Below are positions 12,125 to 20,155 of a stretch of DNA of 64,000 bases, in pieces. Location of the stretch: positions 186,001 through 250,000 of the forward strand of contig CANMVS010000010.1 in the NCBI GenBank assembly GCA_947501445.1, written 5' to 3'. A program made the position numbers and the translations under genes. This DNA comes from an uncultured Rhizobiaceae group bacterium. Its GTDB lineage: Bacteria; Pseudomonadota; Alphaproteobacteria; Rhizobiales; Rhizobiaceae. How positions within the stretch are numbered: the stretch's first letter is position 1; the number at the start of each line of letters is the position of its first letter. A model generated the notes under the pieces. The model searched no databases. It saw only the letters and a program-made list of their open reading frames with translations, and had not been told where the DNA came from.

Positions 12125-12579
12125 CCCGTCTCTCCTCGTCCGGCGCGGGTCTGTCCGCCAGCCATACGCCGGTCCAGGGCTTCCTGTCTTTTTTCCTCGT
12201 ATCGGACAGGATCCCAAAGCTGAAAATGGTCGGAGCGACCGACAAAGGTCACCTGGTCGGATATCTTTGTATAGTCGCGTATGAAGTCGCTCATCATCAG
12301 GCGCCCCTCGCCGTCCAGTTTCATGAAAACGCCCCCGCCGTGAATGAGCAAGGACATTTCGTTGATATCCATGGCAAACGGATCGTCGCCAACGATCTGC
12401 CGCTCGTAACGATCCAGCAGTTCTGGCCCGCCCATCGTAATTGCCGGGAAAACAAAATCCTGTATGGCGTAGAGTTCCTGAATATCCAGACGAGCAAGAA
12501 CGTTGCGAAATTGGGCGGGAACGGAAACCCGGCCTTTCGCATCGATCTTGTTCGTCGCATTCGACAGGAACCGGTTCAT
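12121..12579 (-). CDS. mraZ: Transcriptional regulator MraZ
   Basis: First gene of the dcw operon. 152 residues with two SpoVT-AbrB-like MraZ repeats; the N terminus [18 protein letters not shown] and the later [15 protein letters not shown] are the DXXGR signatures of each half. MraZ is a DNA-binding ring protein that represses the mra promoter through TGGG direct repeats, and such repeats are found upstream of this gene. Confidence 0.96.
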   Translation of the reverse strand: MNRFLSNATNKIDAKGRVSVPAQFRNVLARLDIQELYAIQDFVFPAITMGGPELLDRYERQIVGDDPFAMDINEMSLLIHGGGVFMKLDGEGRLMMSDFIRDYTKISDQVTFVGRSDHFQLWDPVRYEEKRQEALDRRMAGGQTRAGRGETG

Positions 12580-12733
12580 TACGCAAAACTGCCGTTTCCA
12601 GGCGTGAATTCAAATACATGCCGCCTCCGGATTGTTCCGACCGCACGCTGTCGTGGATGGTCACTGCCGTCAATTTGACGTGCCAGTGAACCCACAAAAG
12701 GGATGTGCCTGAATACCCCTCAAACAGCACTAT

Positions 12734-12768
12734 TGGGATATCATGGGAACATTTGGGCGTCAATGGGA
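12734..12768. promoter_or_regulatory. MraZ operator: four TGGG boxes at 10-bp period
   Basis: Read on the plus strand, TGGG occurs at 12734, 12744, 12754 and 12764, an exact 10-bp period with 5-6 bp between boxes. MraZ is known to bind TGGGN direct repeats spaced by five bases upstream of mraZ. Here the boxes run opposite to the direction of mraZ transcription and are interleaved with the predicted promoter elements. Confidence 0.8.
12735..12763 (-). promoter_or_regulatory. Predicted dcw operon promoter (Pmra)
   Basis: On the minus strand TTGACG (12763-12758) is followed, after a 17-bp spacer, by TATCCC (12740-12735). The -35 is good and the -10 is weak but starts TAT. All four MraZ boxes overlap or fill this promoter, which fits autorepression. 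The transcript would have a leader of about 150 nt before mraZ. Confidence 0.5.
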
Positions 12769-12853
12769 TACGACCAATCAAACAGGTGTTGCAGGCCCAC
12801 AATTGAAGCTCATTTATGGTTAACATTGCGTTAATTTATCGGGAAAACAGCAT

Positions 12854-12887
12854 AAAAAACCCGTGCAGCTCATCCCAGCCGCACGGG
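12854..12887 (-). terminator. Rho-independent terminator of rnpB
   Basis: On the minus strand an 11-bp stem (CCCGTGCGGCT with AGCTGCACGGG, one G-U pair) encloses a GGGATG loop and is followed by six T. It lies just downstream of the rnpB 3' end on the same strand. Confidence 0.85.
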
Positions 12888-12913
12888 TCAATCGACATAG
12901 TGTCAAAACATAA

Positions 12914-13350
12914 ATACCAGTTGGCCTGTAAGCCGGGTTCTGTAAGGCCTGCCATTGCTGGCAGACGCGACAGCCATTCTTCTGGGACAGAATTTGCATC
13001 CTGCCTCAAGCAACCAACCCGGATGACTGGCCCGGAAACGGGCTGGAACCTGCGTTCCGCATCATCCCTATTCGGTTTTGCTCCCGGTGGGGTTTACCCT
13101 GCCATTTCTGTTGCCAGAAATGCGGTGAGCTCTTACCTCACCCTTTCACCCTTACCCCGCCAGCCTTAAGGTCCGGACTGTTTGTGGACCGTAAGGCAGG
13201 CGGGGCGGTTTACTTTCTGTGGCACTTTCCCTGGGGTTGCCCCCGCCGGATGTTATCCGGCACCGTGTTTCCGTGGAGCCCGGACTTTCCTCCCCCCGCT
13301 GTCTTTCGACAATGCGGAGCGCGGCTGTCCGGCCAACTGGCAGGCTCTGA
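12914..13350 (-). ncRNA. rnpB: RNase P RNA, bacterial type A
   Basis: Catalytic RNA that trims tRNA 5' leaders. Read on the minus strand, the conserved GAGGAAAGTCCGGGCTCC segment lies near the 5' end, GGGTAAACCCC in the middle, and ACAGAACCCGGCTTACAGGC near the 3' end. P1 can form between CCAGTTGGCC at the 5' end and GGCCAACTGG at the 3' end, which sets the limits to within a few bases. A strong terminator follows at once. Confidence 0.95.
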
Positions 13351-13376
13351 TAACCGAGACAGGTCACAATAGCCAG

Positions 13377-13405
13377 CATTTATCGCCGTGGCGTCTGCCT
13401 GCCAA
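13377..13405 (-). promoter_or_regulatory. Possible rnpB promoter
   Basis: On the minus strand TTGGCA (13405-13400) and TAAATG (13382-13377) are separated by 17 bp, with the RNA 5' end about 30 bp downstream. The -10 is imperfect, so this is a tentative call. Confidence 0.35.
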
Positions 13406-13542
13406 AGCAATGATCATACCCGCGTCAAAATGATCCTGGAAAACTCAGGCCCGTTTCGCTCATAAATCAAACGCGATCAGAACGAAACAATCACACGATT
13501 GTATTGATGGAAGTGCTGTGCAATGCACACCTTTGTCTTCGT

Positions 13543-14076
13543 TCAGCCGACTATTTTCTGCACTTTGCGACAATAACGCGAAGAGATCGGGTTCATGCGC
13601 TTTGCGGCATGACCGGCATTATAGCGAAGAACAGTACCACAGGTATCGCCGCCGCTGAGTTTGTGCGCACCGCCAAGATATTTCATTCCATATTTGATAT
13701 TGGTTTCAGGATCATAAAGACCCTTTTTTGAACCCCGATAGCCCATCAATCGTGCAGTGGCCAGCTTGATCTGCATCAGGCCGACTTCACCTGCCCTGCC
13801 ACGCGCCTTCGGATTGAAATTACTTTCGACCCGTACAATGGCATGTGCAAGGGTGGATGGCACACCGTGTTTGCGTGCATAGGTATTGATCAGCCGTGAG
13901 TATTTCGATCCTGCCTGGTCCTTCTTTGCAGAAGGCCTGAATATCGACGCTGTCACAGCGCTGAAATCGACACCCTTGATTTCTTTCGTATCTGCTTTTT
14001 CGGCGATCGCCTGACCGCTGAATGAAACCAAGCCGGCACAGATCGCCGCACTGATAAAGGTTCCGCTTCTATTCAT
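13543..14076 (-). CDS. Secreted lytic transglycosylase (SLT domain)
   Basis: Periplasmic murein lytic transglycosylase. I place the start at ATG 14076, where GGAG lies 7 bases upstream and the protein begins directly with a signal peptide (MNRSGTFIS, cleavage after about GQAIA at residue 25). The 177-residue product has an SLT domain: catalytic Glu in VRVESNFNP at about residue 84, GLMQI, and a YNAG motif near the end. The upstream ATG at 14109 would add 11 residues without an obvious ribosome-binding site. Next to it are an amidase and the dcw cluster, so the local theme is cell-wall turnover. Confidence 0.9.
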   Translation of the reverse strand: MNRSGTFISAAICAGLVSFSGQAIAEKADTKEIKGVDFSAVTASIFRPSAKKDQAGSKYSRLINTYARKHGVPSTLAHAIVRVESNFNPKARGRAGEVGLMQIKLATARLMGYRGSKKGLYDPETNIKYGMKYLGGAHKLSGGDTCGTVLRYNAGHAAKRMNPISSRYCRKVQKIVG

Positions 14077-14234
14077 TCCATAACTCCAAACGAGACACCA
14101 CCAACGCAATACCTTTGGTGGTAAAAAAAATTCGATCTCATTCCTAGTGGTGAAATATTTTCAATGGTGGCAACGCGATAACGTTGCGTTACAATATGTA
14201 ACGAGTCCGGTTGTGCAGCGCACAATTTTGCGGA

Positions 14235-15008
14235 TCAAGCCTTGTCCGGCAAGGCTGAGAGCAACCTGTGCAAGGTCTCAATGGTGGATATATCAGCAAC
14301 ACCATCAACGCGCTCAGGTCTGAAGTGACGTTGAAAGGCTCTCACATTATACATAAGATTTTCATCAAAATTTCCGGTTATTTCAACACCATAACCGTAT
14401 AGGGACAGCATGGCCTGCAGCGCTTCAACCGGTTGACCGCTATCGCCCTGCTGAAAAAAACGTCCACTGCGCGATTGGGCTGGTTCAACCCAATGTCCCA
14501 CGCCTGACTCAAAAAGTGATCGCCAGGGGAATTTTTCGCCCGGATCTTCCTTTCGTTGCGGTGCAATATCGCTGTGACCAAGGATAAGTTGCGGCGCAAC
14601 TGCCCACCTCTTGGCACAATTTTGACACAAACGAGTTACGGCTTCCATCTGAACGTGTGGAAAATCGGAATACACACCCTGATGGCCCGGGTTGGCAATC
14701 TCAATGCCGATAGAACGTGAATTATTGTCTGTGACGCCATTCCAAAGGCTGCGCCCAGCATGCCAGGCACGCTTGTCCTCAGGAACCATCTGGATCACAC
14801 AACCATTTTCGCGGATAAAATAATGTGCCGAAACTTCTGAACGCGGTGCACAAAGCCAATCCAGCGCTTCGTCCTCTATGTCCATTCCCGTGTAGTGAAG
14901 GACGATCATATCGACAGCTGCAGTACTGCCAGCCTGTTCGATCCGCTCGCCAAAGTTGGGTGAAGGGCGAACGGATGCTTCTGCAAAATCAGGCTTGAAA
15001 TCAATCAT
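14235..15008 (-). CDS. N-acetylmuramoyl-L-alanine amidase (AmiD/AmpD type) with peptidoglycan-binding domain
   Basis: Zinc amidase (Amidase_2) cleaving the MurNAc-L-Ala bond of peptidoglycan or anhydro-muropeptides. 257 residues. The zinc ligands are visible as His in IVLHYTG (about residue 38) and in LILGHSDIAP; EVSAHYFI and GIEIANPG are family motifs. The last 65 residues form a PG_binding_1 domain (PVEALQAMLSLYGYG, NVRAFQRHFRPE). No signal peptide is evident, pointing to a cytoplasmic recycling enzyme or unusual export. It overlaps the J-protein gene by 4 bp. Confidence 0.9.
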   Translation of the reverse strand: MIDFKPDFAEASVRPSPNFGERIEQAGSTAAVDMIVLHYTGMDIEDEALDWLCAPRSEVSAHYFIRENGCVIQMVPEDKRAWHAGRSLWNGVTDNNSRSIGIEIANPGHQGVYSDFPHVQMEAVTRLCQNCAKRWAVAPQLILGHSDIAPQRKEDPGEKFPWRSLFESGVGHWVEPAQSRSGRFFQQGDSGQPVEALQAMLSLYGYGVEITGNFDENLMYNVRAFQRHFRPERVDGVADISTIETLHRLLSALPDKA

Positions 15009-15715
15009 GCCGATTTATGTTCTTTTTCAATCGCCGCATAGGCTGTGTTCAGGGCGGCCATACGGTCATTGGCAATTGCAAGAAACTCCTCCGGAACCCC
15101 ACGGGCGATCAATCGATCGGGATGCGCCTCTGAAACAAGTTTTCTGTAACGTTTCTTGATGTCCTCTATGGGCGCATCAGAAGCAATACCCAAGATAGCA
15201 TAGGGATCACGTCGCGTTTCATAGGTATGGCGCGCAATAATCCGATCAAAATGCTCATCGCCTATGAGAAATATTTCAGCAATACGTGCAAGAAATGCCT
15301 GTTCCTTTTCATGCAGCACGCCATCAGCCTTGGCTATGTGAAACAGACCATCGAGTATATCTTCCAGAACCAGGCAATTGGCTTCACCATTACCGCATAG
15401 CGTCGCCATTTTTGCCGCATAGGTCTCATATCCGGCCACATCCTGCTTGGCGAGATTATACAGACGTGAAACGTTGCGTGCCTCGGATTCCGGAATTTCA
15501 AACAACTCCTGAAACGCCACGACTTCGTCTGGTGTAACAACACCGTCGGCCTTGGCCATTTTTGCAGAAAGCGCAATCATGGCCACCGAAAACCCGACCC
15601 GCCTGCGGGTTTCAGGATCACCCTCAAACAGGGTACGCACCGCCTCCAGAACGCTTGAGAAAGCTTCTGTTGCGGCTATTGTTACGAAATCACCAAGACG
15701 GTCAAATATGGACAT
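15005..15715 (-). CDS. TerB/J-domain co-chaperone, DjlA-like
   Basis: 236 residues. An N-terminal TerB-like all-helical domain (ALSAKMAKADGVVTPDE, ADGVLHEKEQAFL) is followed by a C-terminal J domain containing the HPD tripeptide in VSEAHPDRLIA at about residue 206. E. coli DjlA has the same domain pair and recruits DnaK at the inner membrane. Here the N-terminal membrane helix is not clear, so membrane attachment is uncertain. It is coupled to the downstream amidase by a 4-bp overlap. Confidence 0.85.
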   Translation of the reverse strand: MSIFDRLGDFVTIAATEAFSSVLEAVRTLFEGDPETRRRVGFSVAMIALSAKMAKADGVVTPDEVVAFQELFEIPESEARNVSRLYNLAKQDVAGYETYAAKMATLCGNGEANCLVLEDILDGLFHIAKADGVLHEKEQAFLARIAEIFLIGDEHFDRIIARHTYETRRDPYAILGIASDAPIEDIKKRYRKLVSEAHPDRLIARGVPEEFLAIANDRMAALNTAYAAIEKEHKSA

Positions 15716-15984
15716 GGGTGCTATTTAGGTGATTTGCCTGCTCATTGCGAGTGTCTAGCGCACATATGTCTTTGATTGAATTACTGTACGTGTAATTCAG
15801 CGGTTCAATCCGCCAGAACAGACCAGGGGAGCAATGCTTTCGCATTGGCACGGCCACCCGACATCGCGCGCTGCCGCCGGGCGCAAACCCTTCCGACCGA
15901 AAGCGCTTCGGCCACCATCCGCATCATTGCGATTGCCTGGACCAAAGATACACGCTTCAAAGCAATGGAACGCCAGACCTCTGA

Positions 15985-16317
15985 TCAGGTGAGGTCTTCC
16001 ACCCTTGCTTCGGGGGCATTCTTTTTGACAGATTCGATGCCATTATCCCGTGCCGCTACGCTTTCATAGCTTTCACTGGTTCCGATTACCTGGCCGTTCG
16101 TTGATTTGAGATTAAACCTGTGTTTGCCATTTTTTGTTTCAGCGCGATCATAACGCGCGTCGTCGGACGAATTTTTCCTGACGGATTCAATGCCGTTTTC
16201 AGCACTCGCCCGTTGCTTGTAGCCCTCACTCGCCAGAATAGTCTGACCGTTTCCGGCCTTGAGGCGGAACCTGTGCTCGCCAGCTTTATCAAGATAAAGT
16301 TCGAATTTGCCTGCCAT
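15985..16317 (-). CDS. YegP-family protein (DUF1508 tandem repeat)
   Basis: 110 residues made of two copies of the DUF1508 fold: GKFELYLDKAGEHRFRLKAG... and GKHRFNLKSTNG..., each ending ...NGIESVKKNA. Start chosen at ATG 16317 (MAGKFEL), which begins exactly at the first repeat and has GGAG about 10 bases upstream; the ATG nine codons earlier adds unrelated residues. YegP-like proteins are small, cytoplasmic and of unknown function. Confidence 0.85.
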   Translation of the reverse strand: MAGKFELYLDKAGEHRFRLKAGNGQTILASEGYKQRASAENGIESVRKNSSDDARYDRAETKNGKHRFNLKSTNGQVIGTSESYESVAARDNGIESVKKNAPEARVEDLT

Positions 16318-16422
16318 AATCCAGCATCTCTCCCATGGGTCCAATGATATTGGAAAGTAACCACATTAAATAACATTCGCATAGTCAAAAAAATATGGAG
16401 ATAACAACTTACTTAAGCTTCC

Positions 16423-16526
16423 AGATCGTTTCACGTTTTGTCAGAAACGGGACGACGGTATCGGCCTTTGATTTTTGCCGATGCATTCAGGAATTGCCGA
16501 TTCCATCAAAACCTCAATCACTCTGG
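16423..16526 (+). repeat. RIME-like two-palindrome repeat, copy A
   Basis: About 104 bp. The first part holds CGTTTCACGTTTTGTCAGAAACG, written here in two halves as CGTTTCACGTTTTG and TCAGAAACG, an inverted repeat of CGTTTC. The second part is the TTCAGG...CAAAACCT palindrome, which is the most degenerate of the family here. It sits in a divergent intergenic region. Confidence 0.8.
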
Positions 16527-16806
16527 TGTCCAGACAAAGGCCTGCGAGCGACGCAACCACATACGCACAATTCGTGCGGACGGGCTGAACCAGTGTATTT
16601 TGACAAATTTAAAAGCCGGCAGGCAAGACAAGGCTGTGAATACACACTGTTTGAATAGCCCCGGTAGACCTGTCTGGCGCAGACCTTGAACCGGAACATT
16701 ATGTTTTTAAGTGCACAAATTATGCGACTTGTGTTTCGTGCGCTCAAAAAGATGGGTTATGAATAACGGTCGAATCCTCTTCTTAATCCAAAAGGTGTCC
16801 TTCAAA
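16527..16806. other. Intergenic stretch, nothing identified
   Basis: Between repeat copy A and the Bcr/CflA gene. No tRNA, hairpin terminator or supported small ORF is seen. A few in-frame codons precede the transporter start, but they lack a transmembrane or family match. Confidence 0.5.
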
Positions 16807-18012
16807 ATGACCATCAGCATGTTTCGCTCGGCTGCCATTTTGGGCTTGCTGTCAGCGGTGGGCCCCTTTGCCGTGGACATGTATTTGCCAGCCCTGCCCG
16901 CAATTGAGCGCAGCCTCAATGCCAATGTTTCCTCGGCCCAATTGACCCTGACCGTCTATTTCATAGCCTTTGGTCTGGCTCAGCTTTTTTACGGTCCCTA
17001 TTCCGATCAGGTCGGACGCAAGCGTCCGCTGTATCTTGGTTTATGCATATTCGGGCTTGGTTCACTGGGCTGCGCCATTGCACCATCCATGGAGTGGCTG
17101 CTGTTATCACGATTTGTGCAGGGCATTGGGGGCGCAGTTGTCATGGTGGTGCCGCGCGCAATCATTCGCGACCTGCATACCGGTACCCAGGCAACCCGTC
17201 TGATGGCCATGATAATGCTTGTGATAAGCGTCTCGCCGATGCTCGCACCCTTGGCCGGTAGCGGTCTGGTTCTTTTTTCCGGTTGGCGGGCAATTTTCTG
17301 GGTCCTGTGTGCGGCGGCTGCTATCAGCTTGCTCATTACCGGCTTCATGCTGCCTGAAACGCTGAAAGACGAACACAAGATACCGGTGAATTTTCGTTCA
17401 CTGATCCGCGGAAGCCGTGTTTTGTTTACCGATCCGCTTTTTATGGGCCTGACGTTCATTGGTGGATTTGGCATAGCCAGTTTTTTTGTCTTCGTGGCCA
17501 GTGCGTCTTTCGTCTATACGGGCCAGTTTGGCCTCTCACCGGTAGAATTCAGTCTCGCCTTTGCAGTCAATGCCATCGGATTTTTCGCGGCATCACAATT
17601 GGCCGCCAGTCTGGGCGAGCGTTTTGGAATGGAACAGGTTGTATCAAAGGCGGTCGCCGGGTTTGCCACATTTACCATTATCCTGCTTGGCCTGGCATTG
17701 GCTGGCTATGGCAGCCTCTATGTGATCATTGGTATGCTTTTCCTGGCCAACGCCTGTCTCGGTCTGGTCATTCCATCCACCATGGTCATGGCGCTTGACA
17801 ACCACGGTGAGATCGCCGGCCTCGCCTCATCCCTTGGGGGAACAATGCAGATGCTGGCAGGAGGCATAATGATCGCGGTGGCCAGTCCATTCTTTGATGG
17901 AACCGCCATTCCCATGATCGCCACCATTGTCCTGTGTTCACTGGCGGCCTTCGTTCTGACCAGACTGGTATTGGGAAAAATTGCCGATCCGGCAAAACTA
18001 AACCAGTCGTAG
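16807..18012 (+). CDS. Bcr/CflA-family drug efflux MFS transporter
   Basis: Inner-membrane proton-driven exporter of the DHA1 (12-helix) type. From ATG 16807 it is 401 residues and begins directly with helix 1, SAVGPFAVDMYLPALPAIE, a Bcr/CflA signature; AQLFYGPYSDQVGRKRP is the MFS motif A loop. An in-frame ATG at 16759 would add 16 hydrophobic residues and cannot be excluded. The TAG stop lies at the edge of repeat copy B. Confidence 0.88.
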   Translation: MTISMFRSAAILGLLSAVGPFAVDMYLPALPAIERSLNANVSSAQLTLTVYFIAFGLAQLFYGPYSDQVGRKRPLYLGLCIFGLGSLGCAIAPSMEWLLLSRFVQGIGGAVVMVVPRAIIRDLHTGTQATRLMAMIMLVISVSPMLAPLAGSGLVLFSGWRAIFWVLCAAAAISLLITGFMLPETLKDEHKIPVNFRSLIRGSRVLFTDPLFMGLTFIGGFGIASFFVFVASASFVYTGQFGLSPVEFSLAFAVNAIGFFAASQLAASLGERFGMEQVVSKAVAGFATFTIILLGLALAGYGSLYVIIGMLFLANACLGLVIPSTMVMALDNHGEIAGLASSLGGTMQMLAGGIMIAVASPFFDGTAIPMIATIVLCSLAAFVLTRLVLGKIADPAKLNQS

Positions 18013-18113
18013 ACCGTTTCACGTTTTGTCAGAACCGAGATAACGGTGTCGGCCTTTGATTTTGTTGATACATTCAGGTTTTACCGATTCCGCCAAAACC
18101 TGAATTGCTCTAG
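18010..18113 (+). repeat. RIME-like two-palindrome repeat, copy B
   Basis: Full-length copy: left end TAGACCGTTTCACG, right end TGAATTGCTCTAG. Its first bases are the TAG stop codon of the Bcr/CflA gene. The second palindrome pairs TTCAGGTTTT with AAAACCTGAA. Confidence 0.9.
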
Positions 18114-18173
18114 TCAGACAGCGTCATGCATTGGTGAAGAGCCGAGAATAGCGCGGAAAAACATTTCGGTTTA

Positions 18174-18302
18174 ATGTTGATTGGGACGACAGCTGCGGCG
18201 TTTTTCCCCCGGTGGCTGGATGTCATCGTGCTGCCGGTTTTTCTGGCGCTCACCGAATTGGCAGTCTACCTTCGGATCAGCGGCAGGAAAAACACCAGCT
18301 GA
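18174..18302 (+). pseudogene. 42-residue ORF, possible C-terminal remnant of a membrane protein
   Basis: ATG at 18174 and TGA ending at 18302 give a 42-residue peptide with one hydrophobic stretch (VIVLPVFLALTELAVYL) and a basic tail. There is no ribosome-binding site in front of the ATG. It ends 12 bp before ynfA in the same direction. I do not recognise it; it may be the end of a decayed gene or chance. Confidence 0.2.
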
Positions 18303-18314
18303 TAAGAGGATTTG

Positions 18315-18647
18315 ATGATCGGTTTTTATGGACTTGCAGCTGTGGCTGAAATAACCGGCTGCTTTGCCTTTTGGGCCTGGCTGCGGCTTGGCCATAGTGC
18401 ACTGTGGATTATCCCCGGCACGGCTTGCCTGCTGCTATTTGCCGTATTGCTCACCCGTGTGGACAGCGCACTGGCAGGACGGGTTTTTGCTGCCTATGGA
18501 GGCATTTATATTGTTGCCTCGCTTTTATGGCTGACTATCGCAGAACGCACCATGCCCGACCGCTGGGACCTGATTGGCGGAGCGGTTTCGCTCATAGGTG
18601 CCCTGATAATTATCTATGGCCCAAGGGCTGGATCGATATCGGGATAA
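18315..18647 (+). CDS. YnfA/UPF0060 family small membrane protein
   Basis: 110 residues with four transmembrane helices, matching the usual length of UPF0060. The N terminus [20 protein letters not shown] and the [23 protein letters not shown] end are characteristic. The preceding TTG is also in frame, but ATG 18315 with AGAGGA just upstream is preferred. YnfA is an SMR-like putative efflux protein. Confidence 0.9.
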   Translation: MIGFYGLAAVAEITGCFAFWAWLRLGHSALWIIPGTACLLLFAVLLTRVDSALAGRVFAAYGGIYIVASLLWLTIAERTMPDRWDLIGGAVSLIGALIIIYGPRAGSISG

Positions 18648-18732
18648 TTCTGCGGAAATTGCGTCAGTTCCCGAATTTTTTGTTTTGGGTCATCAATCAG
18701 CACGCTGCGTGCAACCAAAAGCACGTCTGCGC

Positions 18733-18762
18733 TTGACAATAGGTCAGCATTACTGACATAAT
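18733..18762 (+). promoter_or_regulatory. Strong promoter giving a leaderless aminotransferase mRNA, with operator in spacer
   Basis: A perfect TTGACA (18733-18738), an 18-bp spacer and CATAAT (18757-18762). Six bases later is the ATG of the aminotransferase at 18769, exactly where transcription should start. The spacer contains the inverted repeat GTCAG-CATTA-CTGAC (18743-18757), a likely repressor site. No Shine-Dalgarno is present before the ATG. Confidence 0.6.
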
Positions 18763-18768
18763 TTTTCC

Positions 18769-20028
18769 ATGACAGATTCAGCCCCCACAAACCGCGATGC
18801 GAACCTTTGGCAGCCGCGCTATGCAACCCGTGCTGAAGGCATGCAGGCATCAGAAATTCGCGAGCTCCTGAAATTGCTCGATGAGCCGGACATTGTTTCG
18901 TTTGCTGGCGGCATTCCCGATCCGCAACTTTTTCCGGTCGACGCAATCAAGAACGCTTATGCCGGCGTTCTGGAGCGAGACTCCAATGCCAACCGGGTTC
19001 TGCAGTATTCTGTCAGTGAGGGTGATCCGGATCTGCGCCAATGGATTGTCGATCACATGAATGAACGCGGCATCACCTGTAATGCCAACAATATTCTGAT
19101 TACCAATGGTTCCCAGCAGGCACTTGAATTTGCCGGTAAGCTGTTATTGTCACCCAAGGACACGGCATTGGTCATGGCACCAACCTATCTGGGTGCACTT
19201 CAGGCATTTTCCGCCAGTGAACCACGTTACGATACGCTGCAACTGTCTGACGGTCAGCGTACCGCCGATGATTATCGTGACGCAGCATTGGATGCAGGTG
19301 GCGAAGTCAAATTTGCCTATGTCGTGCCCGATTTTGCCAATCCCACCGGCGAAACACTGACGCTGGAGGAACGAAATAGGCTGCTGACTTTAGCTGGTGA
19401 ACTCAACATTCCGATCATCGAGGACACCGCCTATGCGGCGCTGCGCTATGATGGAGAAGACGTCACGCCTCTGCAGGCGCTGGACATTGAAGCCACCGGC
19501 AGCATTGATCATTCACGGGTACTTTATTGCGGCACTTTTTCCAAAACCATGACACCTGGCCTGCGGGTCGGCTGGATCTGTGCGTCGCGGGAACTGATCG
19601 GACGGCTGGTTCTGATCAAACAGGCCAGCGATCTGAACAGCGCTGCCATCAATCAGGCCGTTCTTGTGCGACTTGCTCATGAGACCTACGACAACCAGGT
19701 CCGTATGGCGCGTGCAAGTTATCGGGAAAAACGCGATGCCATGCTGGAAGCGCTGGCCAACCATATGCCGCACGCGGCACGCTGGACACGGCCCGATGGC
19801 GGACTTTTTGTATGGGTATCATTGCCCGATCACATCAATACGGCAAAGCTGCTGGAACGATCAGTCAAGGATGCCCGCGTCGCCTTTGTTCCCGGTCACG
19901 CTTTCTTTGCCGATGGCAGCGGTTCCAACACTATGCGCCTGAGTTTTTCGCTACCGTCGATCAGCACAATTCATGAAGGTGTGAAGCGCCTGGCCGCCAT
20001 CATCGACGGCGAGCATGCTTCAACCTGA
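18769..20028 (+). CDS. PLP-dependent class I/II aminotransferase (LysN/MocR-like catalytic fold)
   Basis: 419 residues, cytoplasmic. Fold-type I aminotransferase: NILITNGSQQALEFAGKLL, the Asn/Pro segment VPDFANPTGETL, EDTAYAALRYDGE, and the PLP lysine in GTFSKTMTPGLRVGW (about residue 260). It resembles 2-aminoadipate/branched-chain type aminotransferases, without the GntR DNA-binding domain of MocR regulators. Substrate is not evident. A strong promoter lies immediately in front, and the mRNA appears leaderless. Confidence 0.88.
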   Translation: MTDSAPTNRDANLWQPRYATRAEGMQASEIRELLKLLDEPDIVSFAGGIPDPQLFPVDAIKNAYAGVLERDSNANRVLQYSVSEGDPDLRQWIVDHMNERGITCNANNILITNGSQQALEFAGKLLLSPKDTALVMAPTYLGALQAFSASEPRYDTLQLSDGQRTADDYRDAALDAGGEVKFAYVVPDFANPTGETLTLEERNRLLTLAGELNIPIIEDTAYAALRYDGEDVTPLQALDIEATGSIDHSRVLYCGTFSKTMTPGLRVGWICASRELIGRLVLIKQASDLNSAAINQAVLVRLAHETYDNQVRMARASYREKRDAMLEALANHMPHAARWTRPDGGLFVWVSLPDHINTAKLLERSVKDARVAFVPGHAFFADGSGSNTMRLSFSLPSISTIHEGVKRLAAIIDGEHAST

Positions 20029-20155
20029 AAAATTCTACTCATGTGGTAACAAATCCACCGCCTGACTGCATGGAAATTGATGACAACTGGCGCGCAGCCT
20101 GCAATAGATTACAAATAGTACGCAAATACTCCTTTTCCAAAGGGTAATCTTAAAT

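Noticed and set aside
12125-12826. N-terminal extension of rsmH to 576 codons
   Set aside because: It is an open frame running through mraZ and its promoter. RsmH homology begins only near [10 protein letters not shown], and the ATG overlapping the mraZ stop is the natural start.
15795-15825. tRNA T-arm-like hairpin GCGGTTCAATCCGC
   Set aside because: No acceptor stem, anticodon arm or D arm can be formed around it.
15805-15927. 40-codon minus-strand ORF after the YegP-like gene
   Set aside because: Weak ribosome-binding site, Arg/Ala-rich composition as expected from chance, no recognised family.
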